Shown one piece after another: positions 14,248 through 20,651 of a stretch of 20,651 nucleotides of DNA. A program made the translations under genes and the position numbers. The notes beneath the pieces were generated by a model that was not told where the DNA came from, did no database searches, and saw nothing but the letters and a program-made list of their open reading frames with translations. The DNA is taken from assembly GCA_959018215.1 (NCBI GenBank), contig CAUEKL010000011.1, positions 1-20,651 on the forward strand, written 5' to 3'. Origin of the DNA: an uncultured Gemmiger sp. (GTDB lineage: Bacteria > Bacillota > Clostridia > Oscillospirales > Ruminococcaceae). Within the stretch, counting starts at the first letter, position 1; each line of letters opens with the position of its first letter.

Positions 14248-16302
14248 TTATTCAAAGAAGTATTCCCAATCGAAATAGGTGGCTTCCACCGTGGCCGTGT
14301 TGACCGTGACATGGGCCGCATCCCGGGGCAGGGCCTCCAGAGTAACGGTGCCCACACCGTCGGAGATGGTCACCGGGACGTTATAGACAGAGCGGTCGGT
14401 GGGCAGGAAGAAGTTTCCCTGGTCCGGGTCCCGCTCCGCCGCCAGGCAGAGCTCATTTTCAGTGACGGCGGTGCAGAACAGGAAGCTGTGCAGCCCGCCC
14501 CGCAGAGCGTAACCGCCGTCCACAGTGAAGGTGTAATCCAGGGCCACATCCGCCACCCCGCAGAAGGTGGGGTCATCCGTCGTGACGGTGAGGGTCACTG
14601 TCTTGCCGTCCTGAGCCAGATCCACGGTGCAGGGCTGGGCCAGGTCGTTGCAGACGCCGGTGCGCTCCCAGAACAGGTGCATCCCGCCGCTGTTGTAGGT
14701 GTTGGCCACCGGGCTCCACCAGCGGTACAGTTCCCGGTAGAACCACCAGTTGGCGTTTCGGCTCCAGCGCTCGGACAGGGCCACCTTGGCGCTGGGGGTG
14801 ACCACCCGGTCAAAGGTGCCGGTCTGGAAGGCGGTCAGGTAGGCCAGCCGCTGCCGGTCCCCCATGGCGTGGATGATGTAATCCACCCCGGTGGGCTGCA
14901 GCTGGCCGGTCATGGCTTCCAGGGCGCTGGAATAGGTGCCGAAGAGGGTCTTGCCCTCGTTCATGGCTTTCTCGGTGGCCAGTTTGTCCGCCTGGTCCCC
15001 GAACCAGCCGCCCAGCTCGGGCACATAGGTCAGGTCTCCGTGGCCGCCCAGGCGGCTTTGCACCTGGCCGGTCATGCCCACGGCCAGCACGGCGCAGGCA
15101 AACACGGTGCACGCCGCGGTTGCGGCATATCCCAGAAGGCGGGCAGACTTTGTACGTTCCCGCAGCAGGCGCCCGGCTGCTTCCAGCAGGGCACGCAGCA
15201 CGAACAGCGGCAGCAGAATGGCCAGAAGCGCCTGAGCCCCGCCGGTGGGGCCGCCTTCCCGGGAACCGGAAAGGACGCAGTACAGCAGATTCCACAACGG
15301 CATGCCCAGGCACAAAGCAAACCCGGCCGCCGCCAGCACCGCCGAGCGATTGCTGCGGCAGCGGAAGATGCCCACCGCGAAGAGCGCCGCCAGCACCAGG
15401 CAGAGGGCTCCGGCAGGCTGGGGGATGTAGTCGGTGAGGTAGCAGAGTTTTCCGTCGGCGGAGGTACCGTAATACCACCCCTGGAAGGCACTGACCCCCC
15501 GGGTCTGCTGCAGCCAGGCCAGGGGATGGCCGTAGCTGATGAGCAGTACCGACATCCCCAGCCCCACACAGCTGATGAGAATGTACTGCCCCACCCGCAG
15601 GAGCACGGTTTTCCAGGCCGTCCCGTACTGCCGCAGCAGAAACAGGCCGTAGCCCAAAGCCACAGAAATATACATGGCAGCGCCCATATCATTGCTCCAG
15701 GGCACCAGGAACCCCGCCACGGCAGGCACCAGCACCCAGGGGGCTGCGGCCTTGCTCCGGCGGGACCACACCCACAGCCCCAGCAGGATGAGCAGCACGG
15801 CCAGGATCAGGGCGGCACCGCGCATCATACGGGCACTGTTGCCATTTTTGGCCGCGTACTCGATGAGCGGGCGCAGCTGTGCCTGAAAAGGCACGGACAC
15901 ATCATGGGCGATGAGCAGGAACCAGGCGCTCAGTGCCGGAGCGGCAAACAGGGCACGGCGGCCGCGGCCCAGCACCACCAGGCAGGCGGCCAGCACCAGC
16001 AGCTCAAAGGATAACCAGGTACAGAAGTTGGTGGCAAAGACGCTGCGGCCGAAGCTGTTGCCCAGCACCAGCAGCAGACTGCCCACGCTGTACAGTTCCC
16101 CGGCACCCAGATACACCGCAAAATCCCGATAGGGTACCTGGCCGGCCAGCAGATGGCGCACCGGGTTGTAGTTCTGGAAATCGCCGTTCATGATCTCGTA
16201 GCTGGAATCGAAGTTGGCATCCAGCCCGTGAACGGCTGCCAGTCCTGCCAGCACCGCCACAAGCAGCACCCAGGGAAGGGTTCGTTTGAGGGTTTGTTTC
16301 AA
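14248..16302 (-). CDS. Large multi-pass membrane protein, GT-C glycosyltransferase-like
   Basis: The 684-residue product has about ten to eleven hydrophobic helices over residues 10-410 and then a roughly 270-residue hydrophilic C-terminal region, probably extracytoplasmic. The first outer loop has acidic residues (LDANFDSSYE at about 27-36) followed by QVPYRDFAVYLGAGELY at about 55-71. This resembles the pYrDf pattern of GT-C transferases that use lipid-linked sugars. The C-terminal part contains GTYSSALEAMTGQLQPTGVDYIIHAMG and later beta-rich segments. No specific family is recognised. The start is TTG at 16302 with an AGGGAGAG site about ten bases upstream; the first in-frame Met is near residue 38, inside the first loop. 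It lies 23 bases after the WYL regulator and directly before the polysaccharide operon, suggesting a cell-envelope glycosylation role (inference). Confidence 0.72.
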   Translation of the reverse strand: MKQTLKRTLPWVLLVAVLAGLAAVHGLDANFDSSYEIMNGDFQNYNPVRHLLAGQVPYRDFAVYLGAGELYSVGSLLLVLGNSFGRSVFATNFCTWLSFELLVLAACLVVLGRGRRALFAAPALSAWFLLIAHDVSVPFQAQLRPLIEYAAKNGNSARMMRGAALILAVLLILLGLWVWSRRSKAAAPWVLVPAVAGFLVPWSNDMGAAMYISVALGYGLFLLRQYGTAWKTVLLRVGQYILISCVGLGMSVLLISYGHPLAWLQQTRGVSAFQGWYYGTSADGKLCYLTDYIPQPAGALCLVLAALFAVGIFRCRSNRSAVLAAAGFALCLGMPLWNLLYCVLSGSREGGPTGGAQALLAILLPLFVLRALLEAAGRLLRERTKSARLLGYAATAACTVFACAVLAVGMTGQVQSRLGGHGDLTYVPELGGWFGDQADKLATEKAMNEGKTLFGTYSSALEAMTGQLQPTGVDYIIHAMGDRQRLAYLTAFQTGTFDRVVTPSAKVALSERWSRNANWWFYRELYRWWSPVANTYNSGGMHLFWERTGVCNDLAQPCTVDLAQDGKTVTLTVTTDDPTFCGVADVALDYTFTVDGGYALRGGLHSFLFCTAVTENELCLAAERDPDQGNFFLPTDRSVYNVPVTISDGVGTVTLEALPRDAAHVTVNTATVEATYFDWEYFFE

Positions 16303-16325
16303 GATTCAGGCTCTCCCTTCCCGGT

Positions 16326-17321
16326 TCAGCGGTAGATGGTCTGCAGGGTGTCCAGGGTCTTGCGCATCTCGGCGCGCACTTCCGGCGGGGTCAGGATCTC
16401 CACCCCGGTGCCGAACCCCGCCACCCAGCCGAAAAACTGCGGGCTGATCTGTACGTCCACCGTCAGGGCAAAGTGCTCCCCACCGGTGCAGGGCACCAGG
16501 GTGGGCCCGGTGCCGAACCGGTCGATCATGGCCCCGGCAAAGCGGTTTTCGCATTTCAGAGTCACCTTTTTCAGCGGCCCGTTGAACATGCCGAACATCT
16601 GCTGGGTGTAGGAATTCACATCAAAATTGGCGTACTCCTCGGCGCCTTCCCGGGGCACTTCGGGCAGAGGTTCCACCTTCTGCATCTTGTCCACCCGGTA
16701 ATGGCGCAGGTGGCCTTCGGTGTAGGCAATGAGATAATAGTTCCCGTTCTCCCACACCAGCGCCCAGGGACTGACCCGGTACAGCTGACCGCCGTGCCGG
16801 GGCACCATCTGTTTCTGCAAATCCCAGTCGCAGTATTTGAACTGTACCTGCACCCCGGTGGTGATGGCGGTGTGCAGGGCATCCACGCTGTACAGGATCT
16901 TTTCGTCCTGGCTTTTCACCCGGCCGGAAACCAGCACCGTGCGGTCCAGTTCCGCCTGGCGGTAGCGGGAGGTGAACTTGCCCAGCTTGTCGATGAGGGT
17001 GCGGCTTTTGCGGGCGGTGATGAACTTGCTGGCATACACCGCATCCACCAGCAGCTTGAGCTCGGCGAACTCGAAGGGACTGTCGGTCATATAGTATCCG
17101 CCGCCCCGGCCGCGCTGCTGCACGATCTCAAAGGGGGCGCCGGGCATGGAGTTGATGGTCTGGATATCGTCGTACACGCTCTTGCGCTCGGCATCCACCC
17201 CCCGTTCCCGCAGCAGTTCCACCAGGTGGGGCACACTCAGGGGGTGCTGTTCGTCGGTTTCCCGGGAGAGGATCTCCAGCAGGGTGAGCAATTTGAGTTT
17301 TTGTCCTTCTTTGCGGGGCAT
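16326..17321 (-). CDS. WYL-domain transcriptional regulator
   Basis: The 331-residue product has an N-terminal DeoR/HTH_11-type winged helix (about residues 8-80, with LSVPHLVELLRERGVDAERKSVYDDI as the recognition region). A WYL domain follows, with SPWALVWENGNYYLIAYTEGHLRHYRVDKM at about 184-213, where the family's WYL triplet reads YYL. A C-terminal WCX-like extension is present. WYL proteins are DNA-binding regulators that sense nucleic acids or small ligands; several control stress or defence genes, but nothing here shows a defence link. The ATG at 17321 has GAGGAGGAG upstream. It follows tyrA by 18 bases and precedes the GT-C-like gene, so it is likely cotranscribed with both. Its target is unknown; self-regulation of this operon is possible. 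Confidence 0.88.
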   Translation of the reverse strand: MPRKEGQKLKLLTLLEILSRETDEQHPLSVPHLVELLRERGVDAERKSVYDDIQTINSMPGAPFEIVQQRGRGGGYYMTDSPFEFAELKLLVDAVYASKFITARKSRTLIDKLGKFTSRYRQAELDRTVLVSGRVKSQDEKILYSVDALHTAITTGVQVQFKYCDWDLQKQMVPRHGGQLYRVSPWALVWENGNYYLIAYTEGHLRHYRVDKMQKVEPLPEVPREGAEEYANFDVNSYTQQMFGMFNGPLKKVTLKCENRFAGAMIDRFGTGPTLVPCTGGEHFALTVDVQISPQFFGWVAGFGTGVEILTPPEVRAEMRKTLDTLQTIYR

Positions 17322-17339
17322 AGTGGTCTCCTCCTCGCT

Positions 17340-18191
17340 TTATTTTCGATCGAAGGCTTCACGGCGTTTGGTGGAAAGGCGGAACATCTCCTCCAGCCCT
17401 TCCCGGTCCCCGGCGGCCAGGCGGTCACGCAGACGGTCCAGCGCTGCCGAGAACATGTCGATCTCACCGATCAGGTTGTCCTTGTTCCACAAAAACAATT
17501 CCGCCCACATTTTATCGTTGATGCGTGCGATCCGGGTCAGATCCCGGAAGGAGTCGCCGGTGTAGCAGGCCAGCTCGCTGTTGTCCGAAGCGCACATCAG
17601 GCAGACGGCGATAGCGTGGCACAGCTGGCTTACATAGCCGATCATCCGGTCGTGCTCGGCGGGGGTCAGGGTGGTGATGCGGGCAAAGCCCAGCACCCCG
17701 GCCAGATCAGTACACCATTGGATGGCTTCGGGGGTATTTTTGTCGGTGGGGGTGATGATGAAGTTGGCGGGGGCAAAATCCACCTCGGCGCTGTGGGTGA
17801 TGCCGCTGGTTTCCCGCCCGGCCATGGGATGGCTGGCGATGAACTCCACCCCTTGGGGCATCATGGCCTGCACCGGGCCCACCACCCCGCGCTTGACACC
17901 GGACACATCGGTGACCAGGGTACCGGGGCGCAGAAGATGCCCGTACTGCCGCACCCAATCCAGAAAGGCGGTGGGATACAGCCCGAAGATGACCCGGTCT
18001 GCCCCGGTGACCAGTTCCTCAAAATCATGGTCCGCCCCGGCGCAGATATATTCCTTTTCCAGGGCCCAGGCCACGGCGGCGGGGTCCTTGTCGATGCCGG
18101 TGACCCGGTATCCCTTGCCGGAGAGCACCTGGGCGTACTTGCCGCCCAGCAGTCCCAGGCCGACGATGAGATAGGTATGGTTGTGATCCAT
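17340..18191 (-). CDS. tyrA: Prephenate dehydrogenase
   Basis: The 283-residue product oxidatively decarboxylates prephenate to 4-hydroxyphenylpyruvate with NAD(P), the committed step to tyrosine. It has the N-terminal Rossmann motif YLIVGLGLLGGKYA at about 7-20, a VTDVSGVKRG segment, the catalytic SHPMAGRETSG motif at about 121-131, and AEHDRMIGYVSQLCH, where the common SHLPH reads SQLCH. DSFRDLTRIARIN and MWAELFLWN match the helical dimer domain. There is no ACT domain, so feedback control must differ from forms that carry one. The start is uncertain: ATG at 18191 lies 7 bases after the aroA stop, while a GTG at 18206 would overlap aroA by 8 bases; neither has a strong site. I use the ATG because it sits close to the Rossmann motif as usual. 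Confidence 0.93.
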   Translation of the reverse strand: MDHNHTYLIVGLGLLGGKYAQVLSGKGYRVTGIDKDPAAVAWALEKEYICAGADHDFEELVTGADRVIFGLYPTAFLDWVRQYGHLLRPGTLVTDVSGVKRGVVGPVQAMMPQGVEFIASHPMAGRETSGITHSAEVDFAPANFIITPTDKNTPEAIQWCTDLAGVLGFARITTLTPAEHDRMIGYVSQLCHAIAVCLMCASDNSELACYTGDSFRDLTRIARINDKMWAELFLWNKDNLIGEIDMFSAALDRLRDRLAAGDREGLEEMFRLSTKRREAFDRK

Positions 18192-18198
18192 CAGAACG

Positions 18199-19488
18199 TC
18201 ACTCACTTTCCACCAGGTCGATGTTGGCGCCCAAAGAGCGCATCACCGTAAAGAAATCCGGCCAGCTCTTGCGCACGGCCTCGGCCCCCCGGATGGTGGC
18301 CGGGACCCCGGCAGCCAGGGCCGCCACCGTCAGCGCCATGACGATGCGGTGGTCGTTGTGGCCGGACAAGGGTTCGGCGGGGGCATGCAGCGCCCCGCCG
18401 GTCATGGTCAGGGTATCCCCGTCCACCTGCACCTGTCCGCCCATCTTGGCCAGTTCCAGCTGCATGGAGGCGATACGGTCGGATTCCTTGATGCGCAGGC
18501 GTCCGGCGTTGCGGATGGTGGTGGTGCCGCCGCACAGGCAGCCCAGGGCGATGAGCACCGGGCCCAGGTCGGGGCAGTCGGCCAAGTCGATGTCCATCCC
18601 CTTCATCAGGCTGCGGGAGAAGCGCAGGGCGCCGTTGACGTTGGCGATCTTGCCGCCGCCGCTCTTGAGGATATCCAGGATGACCCGGTCCCCCTGACGG
18701 CTGGCAGGGTCCAGACCGGACACCGAGATGCCGCCCAGCAGCACCCCCAGCACCCCCAGGAAGGCCGCCTGGCTGTAGTCTCCTTCCACCGCCATATCGC
18801 AGGGCAGGTAGCGCTGGGGGGCGGGGATGCGGTAGACGACCCCGCCGTTTTTCTTGGCCCGCTGGGTCACCTTGACCCCAAACCGCTGCATGGCGGCGAT
18901 GGTCAGGTCCACATAGCTGCGGCTCTCATAGGGAGGCAGGACCTCGATGGTGGTCTCGGATTCCAGCAGCGGCGCCGCAAAGAGCAGCCCGCTGATGAAC
19001 TGGCTGGACACATCCCCGGGCAGGGTGAGTCCGCCGGGACGCAGCCGCCCGAAGACGGTGATGCCCTCGCCGGACTGCTCAAACCGCAGGCCCTGTCGGT
19101 TGAAGAGCATCCGGTAAACTTCCTGGGGGCGGTCCATGAGCCGCCCGGCGCCGGTGAAGCGGATCTTCTGGGCGGTGAGGCTGAATACCGGGATCAGGAA
19201 CCGCAGAGTGCTGCCGCTCTCGTTGCAGAAGACCGGGCGGGTGACGGTGGGAAAACCGTCCGAGCCCAGGCCTTTGATGACGACGGCGTGCTTGTCCTGC
19301 TCCACCCGGGCGCCCAGCTGGCACACCGCGCCCAGGGTGGCACGGATATCGTCGGAATATTCAATGTTTTCGATGCGGCTGGTACCGCCGGCCAACGCCG
19401 CGCACAGCACCGCCCGGTGCGCCGCGCTCTTGCTGGGGGGCACACAGGCCATGCCGGACAGACGGCTGGCATGCAGGATTGCGTCCAA
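18199..19488 (-). CDS. aroA: 3-phosphoshikimate 1-carboxyvinyltransferase (EPSP synthase)
   Basis: The 429-residue enzyme joins phosphoenolpyruvate to shikimate 3-phosphate, the sixth shikimate-pathway step. Family motifs are PPSKSAAHRAVL at about 17-28, NESGSTLRFLIP at about 89-100, DVSSQFISGLLFAAP, EGDYSQAAF, LRIKESDRI and GHNDHRIVMAL. The PEP-site loop usually written GNAGTAMRP in E. coli-type enzymes reads NESGSTLRF here, as in other Firmicutes forms. The start is TTG at 19488, preceded by AAAGGTGG about eight bases upstream; an upstream GTG is out of frame. The N-terminus then begins normally just before the PSKS motif. It lies 30 bases after aroF and 7 bases before tyrA in a shikimate/tyrosine operon. 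Confidence 0.96.
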   Translation of the reverse strand: MDAILHASRLSGMACVPPSKSAAHRAVLCAALAGGTSRIENIEYSDDIRATLGAVCQLGARVEQDKHAVVIKGLGSDGFPTVTRPVFCNESGSTLRFLIPVFSLTAQKIRFTGAGRLMDRPQEVYRMLFNRQGLRFEQSGEGITVFGRLRPGGLTLPGDVSSQFISGLLFAAPLLESETTIEVLPPYESRSYVDLTIAAMQRFGVKVTQRAKKNGGVVYRIPAPQRYLPCDMAVEGDYSQAAFLGVLGVLLGGISVSGLDPASRQGDRVILDILKSGGGKIANVNGALRFSRSLMKGMDIDLADCPDLGPVLIALGCLCGGTTTIRNAGRLRIKESDRIASMQLELAKMGGQVQVDGDTLTMTGGALHAPAEPLSGHNDHRIVMALTVAALAAGVPATIRGAEAVRKSWPDFFTVMRSLGANIDLVESE

Positions 19489-19518
19489 ACTGACACCACC
19501 TTTTTGGGAAATTTGCCC

Positions 19519-20535
19519 TTACATGGCGCGGCCGATGGCAGCGGCCACCTTGCGGCACTTGGCCACCGTATCCGCAAACTTGTCGGGTTTCAGGCACTGG
19601 GCACCGTCGCTCCAGGCGCACTGGGGGTTGTCGTGCACTTCGATCTCCAGACCGTCGGCACCGGCAGCCACCGCCGCCAGGGCCATGCTCTCCACATACT
19701 TGTAGTCGCCGGTGGCATGGCTGGGGTCCACGATGACCGGCAGATGGGTCTTTTCCTTGATGACCGGCACGGCGGACAGATCCAGGGTGTTGCGGGTGTA
19801 CTTTTCAAAGGAGCGGATGCCGCGCTCGCAGAGGATGACCTTCTCGTTGCCGCCGGCCATGATGTACTCGGCGGACATGATCCATTCCTCAATGGTGTTG
19901 GCAAAGCCGCGCTTGAGCAGGATGGGCTTGCTCATCTTGCCCACCGCCTTGAGCAGCTGGAAGTTCTGCATGTTGCGGGCGCCGATCTGCACGATGTCCA
20001 CGTATTCTTCGAACTCGTCGATGTGGGTCTCGTCCATCAGCTCGCTGACAATGGGCAGGCCGGTGATCTCCCGGGCCTTGACCATGTCCATGATGCCTTC
20101 GGTGCCCAGGCCCTGGAAGGAGTAGGGACTGGTGCGGGGCTTGTAGGCGCCGCCGCGCAGGAAGTTGGCGCCGCCCTCCTTGACCAGTTTGGCCATCTTG
20201 ATGATATGGTCCTCCCCTTCCACGCTGCAGGGGCCGGCCATGACCACCACCGGAGAGTTGCCGCCGATCTTGATGCCGTTCACATCAATGACGGTATCCT
20301 CGGGGTGGAACAAGCGGTTGGCCCGCTTGTAGGGGGCAGACACACGGGTGACGTTCTCCACCCAGGGGTTGGCCAGGACGTCCTTTTCGGCGATCTTGGT
20401 GGTATCGCCCACCAGGCCGAACACGTTGTAGTCGGTACCGCGGATCAGCGTGACCGAAAGGCCCTGTTTCTCGAAGCCGTCGGAGGTGGGGTCCAGCTCG
20501 ACCTGGGGCGTGCCTTTTTTGGTAGAAATAATCAT
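19519..20535 (-). CDS. aroF: 3-deoxy-7-phosphoheptulonate synthase (DAHP synthase)
   Basis: The 338-residue enzyme condenses phosphoenolpyruvate and erythrose 4-phosphate, the first step of the shikimate pathway. An N-terminal ferredoxin-like regulatory domain covers about residues 1-70, followed by a type I-beta catalytic barrel, the arrangement known from Thermotoga DAHP synthase. Motifs are MAGPCSVEG at about 99-107, FLRGGAYKPRTSPYSFQGLG, IQIGARNMQNFQLL, ILLKRGF, CERGIRSFE, LPVIVDPSHATG and GLEIEVH with SDGAQ. The regulatory domain in this type usually mediates tyrosine or phenylalanine feedback, which suits the tyrA gene downstream. The ATG at 20535 has AAGGA very close and a purine-rich GAGAGGGA stretch further upstream. 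No promoter is visible in the 43 bases before it, so it is probably part of a longer operon. Confidence 0.96.
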   Translation of the reverse strand: MIISTKKGTPQVELDPTSDGFEKQGLSVTLIRGTDYNVFGLVGDTTKIAEKDVLANPWVENVTRVSAPYKRANRLFHPEDTVIDVNGIKIGGNSPVVVMAGPCSVEGEDHIIKMAKLVKEGGANFLRGGAYKPRTSPYSFQGLGTEGIMDMVKAREITGLPIVSELMDETHIDEFEEYVDIVQIGARNMQNFQLLKAVGKMSKPILLKRGFANTIEEWIMSAEYIMAGGNEKVILCERGIRSFEKYTRNTLDLSAVPVIKEKTHLPVIVDPSHATGDYKYVESMALAAVAAGADGLEIEVHDNPQCAWSDGAQCLKPDKFADTVAKCRKVAAAIGRAM

Positions 20536-20578
20536 GATTCCTTGTCCCTCTCTCTATGTTGTTTGTGACGGTACGGCG

Positions 20579-20651
20579 TCAGTGGGTATAATCAAAGGTT
20601 TTTTCAAAGGCGGCGCGGGCGGCGTTCACCGCATTGGCCAGGGTGGAGGTG
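20579..20651 (-). CDS. C-terminal end of an unidentified gene
   Basis: Only the last 23 codons and the TGA stop lie in the window. The readable tail is TSTLANAVNAARAAFEKTFDYTH, an Ala-rich amphipathic stretch that would form a helix. It reads in the same direction as aroF with a 43-base gap and no terminator between them, so it is probably the preceding gene of the same operon. I cannot assign it a family; another shikimate or aromatic amino acid gene is possible from context only. Confidence 0.5.
   Translation of the reverse strand, partial: TSTLANAVNAARAAFEKTFDYTH

Noticed and set aside
11565..14303. A 912-codon open frame on the plus strand, opposite the GT4 and sugar transferase genes
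   Set aside because: Same artefact: it is antisense to two well-supported genes with full motifs, and its translation shows no domain.
1..20651. CRISPR arrays, tRNA or rRNA genes, insertion sequences, phage or defence genes
   Set aside because: I found no direct-repeat arrays, transposase or integrase motifs, or cloverleaf-like sequences. The WYL protein alone is not evidence of defence.

Overview
The window is a GC-rich chromosomal segment that fits a GC-rich Clostridia (Firmicutes) bacterium. The evidence is strong AGGAGG-type ribosome binding sites, frequent TTG starts, tight operons with overlapping genes, intrinsic terminators, and protein styles such as an Rnf-like module, RlmA, DUF1015 and WYL. 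The overall style resembles the Faecalibacterium/Subdoligranulum/Gemmiger group of Oscillospiraceae, but that placement is an inference from style, not a database result. Apart from one small gene (213-461), every gene is on the minus strand, so transcription runs from high to low coordinates. I saw no rRNA, tRNA, CRISPR array, insertion sequence or prophage gene, and no stretch over 300 bases without a gene.

Reading in the direction of transcription: (1) 20651-14248 is a chorismate/tyrosine cluster: the tail of an unidentified gene, DAHP synthase (aroF), EPSP synthase (aroA) and prephenate dehydrogenase (tyrA). A WYL-domain regulator and a large GT-C-like membrane protein follow. (2) 14224-8307 is a five-gene surface-polysaccharide operon with its own promoter: an initiating polyprenyl-phosphate sugar-1-phosphate transferase, two GT4 glycosyltransferases, a membrane-anchored GT2 and UDP-galactopyranose mutase (glf). 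It ends at a perfect 17-bp terminator stem. (3) 8280-2163 is a second operon with a good promoter: ribulose-phosphate epimerase (rpe), then an Rnf/Nqr-like membrane module rnfD-rnfE-rnfA, a DUF1015 protein, an Arg/Gln/Asn-rich disordered protein, and the 23S rRNA methyltransferase rlmA, ending at a terminator. (4) 2146-521 is a single-gene unit encoding a cardiolipin synthase-type phospholipase D protein. It shares a two-way terminator with a convergent small acidic protein gene (213-461). (5) 131-1 is the start of a small membrane-anchored protein that continues beyond the window.

The most unusual content is the rnfDEA module. Only the three integral-membrane subunits are present, without RnfB, RnfC or RnfG. 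By motif alignment, three of the four cysteines that normally hold the intramembrane [2Fe-2S] cluster between RnfA and RnfE are replaced. The flavinylation motif of RnfD is also degraded. This points to a divergent membrane complex that has lost, or never had, the usual ferredoxin:NAD electron path. A second oddity is the low-complexity basic protein translationally coupled to rlmA.
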